Shown here piece after piece: positions 53,764-63,278 of a DNA stretch of 64,000 nucleotides. A program made the position numbers and the translations under genes. Below the pieces are notes generated by a model. That model was not told the origin of the DNA. It did no database searches and worked only from the letters and a program-made list of their open reading frames with translations. Source of the DNA: Sporofaciens musculi (GTDB lineage: Bacteria > Bacillota > Clostridia > Lachnospirales > Lachnospiraceae). Every line of letters starts with the position of its first letter. Position 1 is the stretch's first letter. The stretch covers positions 1,674,501 through 1,738,500 of the forward strand of contig NZ_WUQX01000001.1 of NCBI RefSeq assembly GCF_009830285.1, read 5' to 3'.

Positions 53764-56700
53764 ATGCAAGCCTTAATCGCGCCGTTAAATGAGTTGGCGG
53801 AGTTTGAAGAACTTTATAAGAACCGGACAAAGGAATCGGGAATGATACGTGTCTGCGGATGCGTCAATTCCCAAAAGACACATATGATGTATGCCCTTGG
53901 CGATGGCTTGAAATATAAAGTCATCGCTTGCTCCAGTGAGCTTAAGGCAAAGCAGATTTATGAGGAATACCATTTCCTTGATTCTCAGACCTATCTGTAT
54001 CCGGCGAAGGATTTGCTGTTTTACCAGGCGGATCTTCGCAGTAAGGAGTTACTTCGCCAGCGCATGGAGGTCCTTCAGGCGTTGGAGGAAGAAAAGCCTA
54101 TGACGGTTGTGACAAGCTTCGACGCCTTCTTAGATTCTCTGGCTCCCAAGGAGGTAATCGGAGAGAGATTTCTTCATATTAGGAATGACAGCGCTCTGGA
54201 CCTTGGGGAGATGCAAAAACGGCTTATAGAACTTGGTTATGACAGGGAGGTTCAGATTGAGAGCTTTGGGCAGTTTGCCATTCGGGGCGGAATCCTGGAT
54301 GTGTACCCTCTGACAGAAGAACTTCCTGTGCGTATCGAGATGTGGGGGGACGAGGTGGACTCCATTCGTACCTTTGACGTTGAGACTCAGAGGTCGATTG
54401 AGAATCTGACGGAGATTTCTATCTGTCCGGCGGTGGAATTCCCCCAGGATGGGGAACGTCGGGTATCATTTCTGGATTATTTCCCTGTGGACGAAACCAT
54501 CTTGTTTTTGGATGAACCTGTCAGGCTTCGAGAGAAGGGGGAGGGCGTGGAAGCAGAGTTCATGGAGGCCCAGAAAAAGCGGGTGGAGAACGGCTGCGAG
54601 ATGACGGAGGGGGAGGTGCTCCTCTTTGGCACAGAAGAAATTCTGCGCAAGATGAACGCTTACAGCAGTATCGGATTTTTTGCGCTGGATATGCGCTGTA
54701 AAGTTCTGGAAACCAGAGGCTCTCTAAGCCTTCAGGCAAAAACTGTCAATCCGTATAACAGCAGCTTCGATATGCTGACGCGGGATTTGAAGCGGTTAAA
54801 GAGAAACGGGTATCGGGTGGTTTTGCTTTCCGGCTCACGTACCAGGGCGAAGCGGTTGGCGGAGGACTTAAGAGACTATAACTTGAGCAGCTTTTACAGT
54901 GATGATTTGAATCGGGAGGCTGCGCCTGGCGAGATTATGACGGCTTACGGCCATGTGGCCACAGGGTATGAGTACCCGATGATTAAGTATACGGTGATCT
55001 CAGAGACAGACATTTTCGGGAAGGTAAAAAAGAAGAAAAAACGCAAGCTCTACGAGGGGCGTAGAATTCAGGAATTTTCCGAGTTAAAGCCAGGGGATTA
55101 TGTGGTTCATGAGAATCATGGACTGGGAATCTATCAGGGAATCGAGAAGATTGAGGTAGATAAGGTTTCCAAGGATTATATGAAGATTTCCTATGCCAAG
55201 GGAGGCAACTTATATATTCCGGCGACACAGCTTGATCTGATTCAGAAGTATGCCAATGCGGATGCAAAGAAACCCAAACTTAACCGTCTTGGAACCCAGG
55301 AGTGGAACCGGACGAAAACACGGGTTAAAGGAGCGGTGCGGGAGATTGCCAGGGATTTGGTAAAGCTGTACGCAGCAAGACAGAAGCAAGAAGGCTATGT
55401 GTACGGGGAGGATACAATCTGGCAGAAGGAATTCGAGGAAATGTTTCCATTTGAGGAGACGGAGGACCAGCTTTTGGCAATCGAAGCTGTAAAGCGGGAT
55501 ATGCAGAGCCATAAGATTATGGACCGCCTGATTTGCGGGGATGTAGGCTTTGGAAAGACAGAGATTGCCATTCGTGCGGCGTTTAAGGCAGTACAGGAGG
55601 ATAAGCAGGTGGTATATCTGGTGCCAACCACCATTCTGGCCCAGCAGCACTATAATACATTTTTACAGAGGATGAAGGATTTTCCGGTAAGGGTGGATTT
55701 GATGTGCCGTTTCCGGACGCCTGCCCAGCAGAAGAAAACAATAGAGGATACGAAGCGGGGGCTGGTGGATATTGTAGTCGGCACCCACAGGGTTTTGGGA
55801 GACGACTTGAAGTTCAAAGACCTTGGGCTTTTGATTATCGACGAGGAACAGCGCTTCGGCGTACAGCACAAGGAGAAGATTAAGAAGCTTAAGGAAAATG
55901 TGGACGTGCTGACGCTGACAGCAACGCCGATTCCCCGTACACTCCATATGAGCCTGATTGGGATTCGGGATATGAGTGTTCTGGAGGAGGCGCCCAATGA
56001 CCGTATGCCGATTCAGACTTATGTGATGGAATACAATGACGAGATGGTGCGGGAGGCTATTGAGCGGGAATGTGCGAGACAAGGGCAGGTCTACTATGTG
56101 TATAATCGGGTGGAGGATATAGCAGAGGTCACGGCTCATATCCAGAAGTTGGTTCCGGAGGTTTCCGTGGAGTTTGCCCACGGGCAGATGAAGGAGCACC
56201 AGCTTGAGAAGATTATGTATGAATTTATTAACGGGGAAATCGACGTGCTGGTATCCACCACCATCATTGAGACGGGGCTTGACATTTCCAACGTCAACAC
56301 CATGATTATTCACGATTCAGACCGGCTGGGGCTGTCACAGCTCTATCAGCTCAGGGGAAGAGTGGGGCGCTCTAACCGGATGGCGTACGCATTCCTTCTG
56401 TACCGCAGAGACAAGATGTTAAAGGAGATTGCGGAAAAACGTCTTGCGGCCATCCGCGAATTTACAGACCTTGGCTCTGGGTTTAAGATTGCCATGAGAG
56501 ATTTGGAGATTCGCGGCGCAGGCAATCTTCTGGGGGCAGAGCAGCATGGCCATATGGAGGCCGTGGGATATGATATGTACTGTAAAATGTTGAACGAGGC
56601 GGTTCGCCACTTAAAGGGTGAGATGGAGGAGGAAACCTATGTGACGACGCTGGATTTGAACGTGGACGCGTTTATCCCAGATTCCTATATCCCCAATGAG

Positions 56701-57108
56701 TACCAGAAGTTAGATATCTATAAGCGGATTGCAGCCATTGAAAATGAAGATGAAAAGGAAGACATGACCGAGGAGTTGACGGACCGTTTTGGGGATATTC
56801 CAAAGAAGGTGGAAAAGCTTTTGGAGGCGGCTGGTTTAAAGGCTCTGGCCCACAGCGTCTATGTCACTTCCGTGGAGCAAAAAGGCGAGACATATTATTT
56901 TACCATGTATGAGAAGGCGAAGCTTGTGCCAGGGAAGATTCCTTTACTGATAAATGAATTTCGGGGAGATTTGACCCTTAAGACAGACGGAAACCAGCCC
57001 TGTTTTATCTATGAGAAAAAGGGAAGGATGCAAAAGGGAAAAAGCCCCGATGCCCTTACAGTTGTGAAAAATGTGTTAATTGGCATGAAGGGATTGATTG
57101 AGCAGTAA
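53764..57108 (+). CDS. mfd: transcription-repair coupling factor Mfd
   Basis: 1,114 residues, close to family length. The N-terminal UvrB-homology modules include FAIRGGILDVYPL. The polymerase-interaction domain has PGDYVVHENHGLGIYQGIEK. The helicase has CGDVGFGKTEIAIRAAF, IDEEQRFGVQHKE, TATPIPRTLHMSL and QLRGRVGRS. The TRCF C-terminal domain follows. It dislodges stalled RNA polymerase and recruits UvrA. It forms an operon with pth. Confidence 0.96.
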   Translation: MQALIAPLNELAEFEELYKNRTKESGMIRVCGCVNSQKTHMMYALGDGLKYKVIACSSELKAKQIYEEYHFLDSQTYLYPAKDLLFYQADLRSKELLRQRMEVLQALEEEKPMTVVTSFDAFLDSLAPKEVIGERFLHIRNDSALDLGEMQKRLIELGYDREVQIESFGQFAIRGGILDVYPLTEELPVRIEMWGDEVDSIRTFDVETQRSIENLTEISICPAVEFPQDGERRVSFLDYFPVDETILFLDEPVRLREKGEGVEAEFMEAQKKRVENGCEMTEGEVLLFGTEEILRKMNAYSSIGFFALDMRCKVLETRGSLSLQAKTVNPYNSSFDMLTRDLKRLKRNGYRVVLLSGSRTRAKRLAEDLRDYNLSSFYSDDLNREAAPGEIMTAYGHVATGYEYPMIKYTVISETDIFGKVKKKKKRKLYEGRRIQEFSELKPGDYVVHENHGLGIYQGIEKIEVDKVSKDYMKISYAKGGNLYIPATQLDLIQKYANADAKKPKLNRLGTQEWNRTKTRVKGAVREIARDLVKLYAARQKQEGYVYGEDTIWQKEFEEMFPFEETEDQLLAIEAVKRDMQSHKIMDRLICGDVGFGKTEIAIRAAFKAVQEDKQVVYLVPTTILAQQHYNTFLQRMKDFPVRVDLMCRFRTPAQQKKTIEDTKRGLVDIVVGTHRVLGDDLKFKDLGLLIIDEEQRFGVQHKEKIKKLKENVDVLTLTATPIPRTLHMSLIGIRDMSVLEEAPNDRMPIQTYVMEYNDEMVREAIERECARQGQVYYVYNRVEDIAEVTAHIQKLVPEVSVEFAHGQMKEHQLEKIMYEFINGEIDVLVSTTIIETGLDISNVNTMIIHDSDRLGLSQLYQLRGRVGRSNRMAYAFLLYRRDKMLKEIAEKRLAAIREFTDLGSGFKIAMRDLEIRGAGNLLGAEQHGHMEAVGYDMYCKMLNEAVRHLKGEMEEETYVTTLDLNVDAFIPDSYIPNEYQKLDIYKRIAAIENEDEKEDMTEELTDRFGDIPKKVEKLLEAAGLKALAHSVYVTSVEQKGETYYFTMYEKAKLVPGKIPLLINEFRGDLTLKTDGNQPCFIYEKKGRMQKGKSPDALTVVKNVLIGMKGLIEQ

Positions 57109-57174
57109 AAAAGGGATATAATGTGGAAGTATGTCGATAGGCTTTAAGGGATGATACGAAGGAGGTATATAGAG

Positions 57175-58257
57175 ATGAAGAAGAAATTTTTGATGCTGTT
57201 GATGGCAGGGATGCTTGGTGTATTTTCTCTTGCCGGATGCAGTTCATTTGAAGAAGATGAAGTAGTTATGACGGTGGGAGAACAGAAGGTTACGGCTGAC
57301 ATTGCGAATTTTTATGCAAGGTATGTGCAGGCCCAGTATGAGACTTACTATTCAGCGTATTTGGGAGAGGATATGTGGAACAGTGAGGCGGCTGAGGGGA
57401 AGACCTATGAAGAATCTGTAAAGGATTCGGTGCTTGAGAGTCTGGAGGATATGGTGGTTCTGGAAGCCCATATGAAGGATTATGACATGTCTCTTTCCGA
57501 TGAAGAAAAGAAGATCATAGAGGATGCTGCCAAGAAGTTCGATTCTGTGAACGCGCTGGAGGATAAGGAGAAGGTGTCTGGCTCTGAGGAGACGGTAAAG
57601 CGTGTCATGACACTGATGGCAATTCAGAAGAAGATGCAAAGTAAGATTCAGGAGGGCGCTGATACGGAGGTATCAGACGAGGAAGCTGCACAGAAGAGTA
57701 TGCAGTATGTGTTATTTTCCTATAAGACAAAGGATGAGGACGGTAATACCAAGGACATGACCGATAAGGAGAAGAAAGAGGTTGACAAAAAGGCGGAGGA
57801 ATTTGCCAAGGGCGTGAAGGATGCCGAGGATTTTGAAGCCTATGCCAAGGAGAAGGAGTTGGAGGTAGAAAAAGGCACCTTTGATTCCGAGTCAAAAAGT
57901 CCGGCGGAGGCTCTGATTAAGGAAGCAGACAAGCTAAATGAGGGAGAGATTACCGGTGTTGTAAAGTCGGACTATGGCTGTTATGTGGCAAAGGTCACAA
58001 GTATGCTGGACCGTGAGGCGACGGACGCAAGGAAGGATACCATTGTGAACGACAGAAAGCAGGAGTTGTATGCCGATACTTGTAAGGAGTGGCGCAAGGA
58101 TGCGGATATTAAGGTGGATCAAGAGGTCTGGAAGAAGATAGATTTCAAAGATCTTAAGGTTACCATAAGAGAAGAAGTAAAAGACCCTTATTCTAATAAC
58201 GTAGAGACGGACGACGTGGCGGATGCAAAGAAAGAGGCGGAGGAGAACGCCGATTAA
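57175..58257 (+). CDS. prsA: PrsA-like foldase lipoprotein (peptidyl-prolyl isomerase)
   Basis: 360 residues with a lipoprotein signal (FLMLLMAGMLGVFSLAGC, Cys about 22), a SurA-like N-terminal chaperone region and a parvulin-like domain around AKGVKDAEDFEAYAKEKELE and GEITGVVKSDYGCYVAKV. It assists folding of exported proteins on the outer membrane face. The start at 57175 follows AAGGAGG; the C-terminus is acidic and unstructured. Confidence 0.85.
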   Translation: MKKKFLMLLMAGMLGVFSLAGCSSFEEDEVVMTVGEQKVTADIANFYARYVQAQYETYYSAYLGEDMWNSEAAEGKTYEESVKDSVLESLEDMVVLEAHMKDYDMSLSDEEKKIIEDAAKKFDSVNALEDKEKVSGSEETVKRVMTLMAIQKKMQSKIQEGADTEVSDEEAAQKSMQYVLFSYKTKDEDGNTKDMTDKEKKEVDKKAEEFAKGVKDAEDFEAYAKEKELEVEKGTFDSESKSPAEALIKEADKLNEGEITGVVKSDYGCYVAKVTSMLDREATDARKDTIVNDRKQELYADTCKEWRKDADIKVDQEVWKKIDFKDLKVTIREEVKDPYSNNVETDDVADAKKEAEENAD

Positions 58258-58265
58258 GAGAAACT

Positions 58266-58314
58266 AAAATGGAAAGCTAATCTGTTGGAGGACAGACTGA
58301 GCTTTCCATTTTTA
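58266..58314. terminator. bidirectional terminator between prsA and yqeY
   Basis: AAAATGGAAAGCT (58266 onward) pairs with AGCTTTCCATTTTT (58300-58313). Confidence 0.75.
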
Positions 58315-58332
58315 TACACAGGGAATGAGCAG

Positions 58333-58779
58333 CTACTGCATAAAGGTGGCGAGCAGCTCATTTACCAGTTTGCCGTCGGCCTTGCCTTTTACCTTAGGCA
58401 TCAGAACTTTCATAATCTTGCCCTTGTCCTTGGCTGTGGGGGCTTCCACTCCTATCTCCTTCAAAGTGGCGGAAATTACATCACGGATTTCGGCTTCATC
58501 CATCATTTTCGGCGCGTACTGCTCTAAGACAGCGAGCCGTTTGTTGCAGTCCTCAATCATCTCGGTGCGGTCGGCAGGCGTCATCTCCAAAGCTTCCTTC
58601 GTCTGCTTGATTTCCTTCATGATTACCTGAGTTTCTTCTTCTTCAGTCAGGTCGTCCCGTTTGTCGATTGCTTTATTCTTAAGGGCGGCAAGCAGCATAG
58701 ACAGTGTTTCCTTGGTTTCTTTGTCGCCGGCTTTCATGGCCTTGACCATATCGCCGCGGACTTCTTCGATTTTACTCAT
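58333..58779 (-). CDS. yqeY: GatB/YqeY-domain protein
   Basis: 148 residues of the YqeY family, which shares the tail domain of GatB: MLLAALKNKAIDKRDDLTEE, EQYAPKMMDEAEIRDVI, DKGKIMKVLMPKVKGKADGK. Probably RNA-binding; the cellular role is not settled. A GGAGGGATT site precedes the ATG. Confidence 0.9.
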   Translation of the reverse strand: MSKIEEVRGDMVKAMKAGDKETKETLSMLLAALKNKAIDKRDDLTEEEETQVIMKEIKQTKEALEMTPADRTEMIEDCNKRLAVLEQYAPKMMDEAEIRDVISATLKEIGVEAPTAKDKGKIMKVLMPKVKGKADGKLVNELLATFMQ

Positions 58780-58975
58780 GTGAATCCCTCCTTGTATTTG
58801 CAGCCAATCTGCCAGACAGACTGCTGGTTTGGTTCCTCATTATTATACAGAAGTATGGGGGAAATATCCAGTAAAAATTAGTTATTCAATCACGAAATCA
58901 CCGTATTCGCGCAATATCTATTGAATACTCCATGGAAGTTTGTTACCATAGGTTCAACAGAAAGGAAGTGAATAT

Positions 58976-59431
58976 ATGGTGATGCAGGACAGTTATATTA
59001 CGATTGCCTGGCTTGGGCTTCTGATCATTCTGCTGGTTATTGAGATCATCACCGTGGGTCTTACGAGTATCTGGGCGGCCGGCGGTGCGCTGGCGGCGCT
59101 GATCTTGAATATCCTGGGGCTTTCCCTGGTGTGGCAGGTCGTCGCATTCTTTGGCGTAACCTTTGTTCTTCTTATCTTCACAAGGCCCTTTGCGGTGCGG
59201 TTCATCAATACCCAGCGGGAGAAGACAAATTACGAGGGGATTATCGGTAAGACCATCCGCATCGCAGAGAGAGTGGATAACATCAGACAGACGGGGATGG
59301 CTGTGGTGAACGGGCAGGAATGGACCGTGCGGGCAGAGGATGAGCAGGAGATTCTTGAGCCTGAGACGCTGGCCAAGGTAGTGAACATATCAGGTGTGAA
59401 ACTGATTGTAAGAAAGTATGAGGAGGAATAG
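58976..59431 (+). CDS. NfeD-family membrane protein
   Basis: 151 residues with three membrane helices (WLGLLIILLVIEIITVGLTS, WAAGGALAALILNILGLSL, VVAFFGVTFVLLIFTRPF) and a C-terminal OB-fold (GKTIRIAERVDNIRQTGMAV, VNGQEWTVRAED). It is the short NfeD type lacking the protease domain, which pairs with slipins; the SPFH gene follows after 2 nt. Start uncertain between 58976 and 58982. Confidence 0.9.
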   Translation: MVMQDSYITIAWLGLLIILLVIEIITVGLTSIWAAGGALAALILNILGLSLVWQVVAFFGVTFVLLIFTRPFAVRFINTQREKTNYEGIIGKTIRIAERVDNIRQTGMAVVNGQEWTVRAEDEQEILEPETLAKVVNISGVKLIVRKYEEE

Positions 59432-59433
59432 GA

Positions 59434-60369
59434 ATGAGTAATGGTTTTATTGGTTTATTTGTGGTAGTTATAGTGGTTCTTATCGTTTTGATGCTTCTGA
59501 TTTCCTGTATCAAGATTGTACCTCAGGCGAGGGCAATGGTTGTAGAGCGTCTGGGCGCCTACCAGGCCACATGGAGTACAGGACTTCATTTTAAACTGCC
59601 GATTATCGACAGGGTAGCAAGACGGGTTGACTTAAAAGAGCAGGTTGTAGATTTCGCACCCCAGCCGGTAATCACAAAGGATAATGTTACCATGCGGATT
59701 GACACGGTTGTATTCTATCAGATTACAGACCCGAAGATGTTCTGCTATGGTGTGGCGAATCCTATTATGGCGATTGAGAATCTGACGGCAACGACCCTGC
59801 GTAACATTATCGGTGATTTGGAGCTTGACCAGACATTGACCTCCAGAGAGACCATTAATACGAAGATGCGCGCATCCCTTGACGTGGCTACAGACCCCTG
59901 GGGAATCAAGGTAAACCGTGTAGAGTTAAAGAACATTATTCCGCCGGCAGCGATTCAGGATGCCATGGAGAAGCAGATGAAGGCAGAGCGTGAACGCCGT
60001 GAGGCAATTCTTAGGGCGGAAGGTGAGAAGAAGTCAACCATTCTTGTGGCGGAAGGTAACAAGGAGTCGGCAATTCTGGATGCAGAGGCGGAGAAGCAGG
60101 CGGCCATCCTGCGTGCAGAGGCCCAAAAGGAAGCCATGATTCGTGAGGCCGAAGGTGAGGCGGAAGCTATTTTGAAGGTACAGAAGGCCAATGCAGACGG
60201 TATCCGTTTCCTGAAGGAAGCAGGAGCGGATGAGGCGGTACTGACCATGAAGAGTTTGGAAGCATTCGAGAAAGCGGCAGACGGTAAAGCGACGAAGATT
60301 ATTATCCCGTCAGAGATTCAAGGAATTGCAGGACTGGTTAAGAGCGCCAAGGAGGTTATGGCAGAGTAA
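59434..60369 (+). CDS. SPFH/band 7 protein (slipin/QmcA type)
   Basis: 311 residues: one N-terminal membrane helix (FVVVIVVLIVLMLLISCIKI), the SPFH domain (VPQARAMVVERLGAYQATWS), ETINTKMRASLDVATDPWGI and a long Ala/Glu coiled coil. It makes membrane-associated oligomers and is thought to work with NfeD in membrane quality control. Confidence 0.92.
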   Translation: MSNGFIGLFVVVIVVLIVLMLLISCIKIVPQARAMVVERLGAYQATWSTGLHFKLPIIDRVARRVDLKEQVVDFAPQPVITKDNVTMRIDTVVFYQITDPKMFCYGVANPIMAIENLTATTLRNIIGDLELDQTLTSRETINTKMRASLDVATDPWGIKVNRVELKNIIPPAAIQDAMEKQMKAERERREAILRAEGEKKSTILVAEGNKESAILDAEAEKQAAILRAEAQKEAMIREAEGEAEAILKVQKANADGIRFLKEAGADEAVLTMKSLEAFEKAADGKATKIIIPSEIQGIAGLVKSAKEVMAE

Positions 60370-60397
60370 GTCTTTGGCAGCAGAAGGAGGCGGCAGT

Positions 60398-61120
60398 ATG
60401 ACACACGTATTGATTCTGGAGGATGACAGGGCTTCATTGGAAGCCCTAAAAAAGATACTGACAGAGTATTCAGAGAATATCTGTGTTCATGCTGCTTCTT
60501 CTTATGAAGAAGCAAAAGAATTTTTGGCTATGAACATCCGATATGGATTATTCCTGCTGGACGTGAATTTAGGCGGTGAGAATCGGGAGGATATTGGAGG
60601 AATTTTGTTTGCAAGAGAGCTGAGGGAACAATTCCGTTATACATTTACTCCGGTTGTCATGGTCACTTCCGTAGGAGCCATGGAAATGCAGGCATACAGG
60701 GAATTACACTGTTATCAGTACATTATGAAGCCCTTTCATCCAGAACAGGTAAGAGAAGTGGTGAGGAAGGTGCTTGACCAGGAGAAACAGGAGGAACCGC
60801 CTTCAATTATGGTAAAGCGGGACGGCGTCAATTATCAGGTCAGATGCGAGGATATCCGCTACATAGAGGCAGTACACAGGGGGGTCTGCCTTCATATGAA
60901 GGGGGAGGACTGGAAAGTGCCTTATGTGACGCTTAAGCAGATTCTGTTAAAGGTACCGGAAGGGATGTTTCTGCAATGCCATCGAATATTTGCCGTAAAC
61001 CGGCGGGAGGTGGAGTACTTCGATACAGTAAACCGTATCGTGAAGCTTAGGGACTGTGGGGATGTGATTGAGATTGGAGTCACATATAAAGCGGAGATAG
61101 GGAGGCTTGTGAGTGGCTAA
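60398..61120 (+). CDS. LytTR-family response regulator
   Basis: 240 residues. The receiver domain has ILEDDRAS, the phospho-acceptor in LFLLDVNLGG and the conserved lysine in IMKPFHPEQ. The C-terminal LytTR DNA-binding domain has VRCEDIRYIEAVHRGVCLHM and FLQCHRIFAVNRREVEYF. The ATG at 60398 is preceded by AAGGAGG. It overlaps the kinase gene by 8 nt, making an AgrA-AgrC-like pair. Confidence 0.9.
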   Translation: MTHVLILEDDRASLEALKKILTEYSENICVHAASSYEEAKEFLAMNIRYGLFLLDVNLGGENREDIGGILFARELREQFRYTFTPVVMVTSVGAMEMQAYRELHCYQYIMKPFHPEQVREVVRKVLDQEKQEEPPSIMVKRDGVNYQVRCEDIRYIEAVHRGVCLHMKGEDWKVPYVTLKQILLKVPEGMFLQCHRIFAVNRREVEYFDTVNRIVKLRDCGDVIEIGVTYKAEIGRLVSG

Positions 61121-61964
61121 CTGGGCGAGAAAATTTTTATACCGTATCTTCTGTGTCCTTGCGATGCTGGTGTCAGTATATCTTATTGTGGATTTTCTGG
61201 TCAGCGGCACGTTTGACTATCGGATATTTACTATGTTCCTGCTGCTTACCGTGGTGGAAATCTGGGGGATTATTGACTGGAGAAGAAACTATCTCCTGAT
61301 GCAGCAGAAGGAATCAGAGCTTAAGCTTTATAAGCATTATATCCGTCCCCTGGAGGAGTTAGTCAAGGAGATACGGGCCAAGCAGCATGAGTTTGATAAC
61401 CATGTCAATGCAATATTGAATATGCATCTGACAGTGAACGATTACGAGGAGCTGGTGGCGCGTCAGTCGGCATATATTACAGAGGTAATTCGGGATGACG
61501 ACAGCAGGAGATATCTGCCCCTTCTTCGTATCAGCGATAAGGTGCTGGCGGGCTTCCTCTATAGTAAGATTGTCCGCGCCCCGTCCTTTATTAAGACGGA
61601 GGTGGAGGTAAAGAGCCTTGAGATTATCTCCGGAATCTCAGAGCATCATCTGATTGAGATTGTGGGTACGCTGGTGGATAATGCTTATGAAGCATGTACA
61701 AAGGAAATGAATCGTGTAGTGATGGAACTGGATTCAGAGAATGACAGATTGGTTTTTCTGATTAAGAATCAGCTGCAGGGCATGAAGCTTAAGAATATCC
61801 ACAGATTTTTTGAGAAGGGCTATTCAACCAAGACGGATTCTGACCGCCATGGTCTGGGACTTTATAATGCCAAGATGCTGATTGGACGGTATCATGGGGA
61901 GATTGTTGTGAGTATGGAGAAGATGAACGGGGCGGATTTTATCTGTATGAAAGTGGTTGTGTAA
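61113..61964 (+). CDS. GHKL sensor histidine kinase
   Basis: 283 residues starting at a GTG inside the regulator's end (GGGAGG site). Two N-terminal membrane helices (IFCVLAMLVSVYLIVDFLVS and IFTMFLLLTVVEIWGIIDW) replace the multi-helix AgrC sensor. The phospho-acceptor region is RAKQHEFDNHVNAILNMH. GTLVDNAYEAC and the HGLGLYNAKMLIGRYHGEI box bind ATP. Signal unknown; no peptide pheromone gene is nearby. Confidence 0.9.
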   Translation: MANWARKFLYRIFCVLAMLVSVYLIVDFLVSGTFDYRIFTMFLLLTVVEIWGIIDWRRNYLLMQQKESELKLYKHYIRPLEELVKEIRAKQHEFDNHVNAILNMHLTVNDYEELVARQSAYITEVIRDDDSRRYLPLLRISDKVLAGFLYSKIVRAPSFIKTEVEVKSLEIISGISEHHLIEIVGTLVDNAYEACTKEMNRVVMELDSENDRLVFLIKNQLQGMKLKNIHRFFEKGYSTKTDSDRHGLGLYNAKMLIGRYHGEIVVSMEKMNGADFICMKVVV

Positions 61965-62049
61965 TTAAAAATTTTCAAACTTTTTTGTGTCAACTCCTAT
62001 TTTTGTGCTACAATTAAGAAAATGGAAGTTCAAAGAGAGGAGAAGAACT

Positions 62050-63072
62050 ATGAGGAACCACGAGGTAACAAGGAGGCAGCCCTTATTAAAGGAGGACGGC
62101 TCCCTGCGGGAAGCGGGATGGTCCAGACAGTTAGTCCAGTGTTATGACCGTACCAAGATTAAAGCGCCGGCATTTCGTATCAAGGAGTGGGATTATTATC
62201 TGGTGTTAAATGAGGATTTTGCAGGCGCGTTTACCGTTTCGGACGACGGTTACATCGGTTTGCAGTCTGTGTCCCTATTGAATTTTAAAGAGGGATGGGA
62301 GCACACAGAGACAATTCTTAATCCATTTCCCATGGGAAGGCTTCATATGCCGTCCACCTCAAAGGAGGGGGATACGATTTACCATGATAAGAGGCTTCAC
62401 ATTGAGTTTCGCAATGGGGAGGGCAGACGGAGGCTTCTGTGCAAATTTCGGAATTTCTATCAGGGAAAGGATTTTGAATGCAATATTACTCTGAGGCAGC
62501 CCCAGATGGATACCATGGTAATCGCTACGCCGTGGAAGGAAGATAAGAGGGCGTTCTACTATAACCAGAAGATTAACTGTATGTCTGCCAGCGGAAGTAT
62601 GAGGTATGATGGGAAGACATATACCTTTTGTCCTGAGACGGATTTTGGAACCCTGGACTGGGGCAGAGGTGTGTGGACTTATGATAACCGCTGGTACTGG
62701 GGGTCCGGTAATTGTATGATTGAGGGTAAGCCCTTTGGGTTCAATATTGGATACGGGTTCGGGGATACTTCTGCGGCATCTGAGAATGTGCTGCACTATG
62801 ACGGAAAGGCGCATAAGCTGGATGATGTGACGTTTCATATCCCAAAAGGGGATTATATGAAGCCTTGGAAATTTACGTCCAGTGACGGAAGGTTTGAGAT
62901 GGATTTCCTGCCGGTGCTTGACCGGAAGGCAAAGACGGAGGCTGTGATTATTGAGACAGACCAGCATCAAGTGTTCGGGCGTATGAGCGGACAAGCGGTT
63001 CTGGACGACGGAAAGGTGATTGAAGTTAAGGATTTGATGTGCTTTGCAGAGGATGTGCATAATCGGTATTAG
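62050..63072 (+). CDS. DUF2804-family protein
   Basis: 340 residues, DUF2804, with the repeated Trp-Gly-rich lipocalin-like pattern (ETDFGTLDWGRGVWTYDNRW, YWGSGNCMIEGKPFGFNIGY). The start at 62050 follows GAGAGGAGAAG. Function is unknown. The upstream 61965-62049 spacer contains TTGTGC-type promoter elements, so it may be transcribed apart from the two-component genes. Confidence 0.8.
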   Translation: MRNHEVTRRQPLLKEDGSLREAGWSRQLVQCYDRTKIKAPAFRIKEWDYYLVLNEDFAGAFTVSDDGYIGLQSVSLLNFKEGWEHTETILNPFPMGRLHMPSTSKEGDTIYHDKRLHIEFRNGEGRRRLLCKFRNFYQGKDFECNITLRQPQMDTMVIATPWKEDKRAFYYNQKINCMSASGSMRYDGKTYTFCPETDFGTLDWGRGVWTYDNRWYWGSGNCMIEGKPFGFNIGYGFGDTSAASENVLHYDGKAHKLDDVTFHIPKGDYMKPWKFTSSDGRFEMDFLPVLDRKAKTEAVIIETDQHQVFGRMSGQAVLDDGKVIEVKDLMCFAEDVHNRY

Positions 63073-63128
63073 AGGTAGATGGGGTATAACTGATATAACA
63101 GTTTATACGCAGCATCATAAGCTTAAGA

Positions 63129-63167
63129 AAACGGAGGAGAACCTGTGTACAGATTCCCCTCCGTTTC
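63129..63167 (+). terminator. terminator after DUF2804
   Basis: AAACGGAGG (63129-63137) pairs with CCTCCGTTT (63158-63166), then CATT; the T tract is short. Confidence 0.6.
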
Positions 63168-63278
63168 ATTGTTAGGGCATAATGAAAATAAAAATATATT
63201 TTTAAGTTCGTGTATTTAAGGATTATTTAATAATTTACATGTCATAATGGAAACACAAAAATGAAAAGGAGCAGCAAA

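Noticed and set aside
61113..61964. agr quorum-sensing locus
   Set aside because: The kinase has only two membrane helices, and no AgrB or AgrD homologue is nearby.
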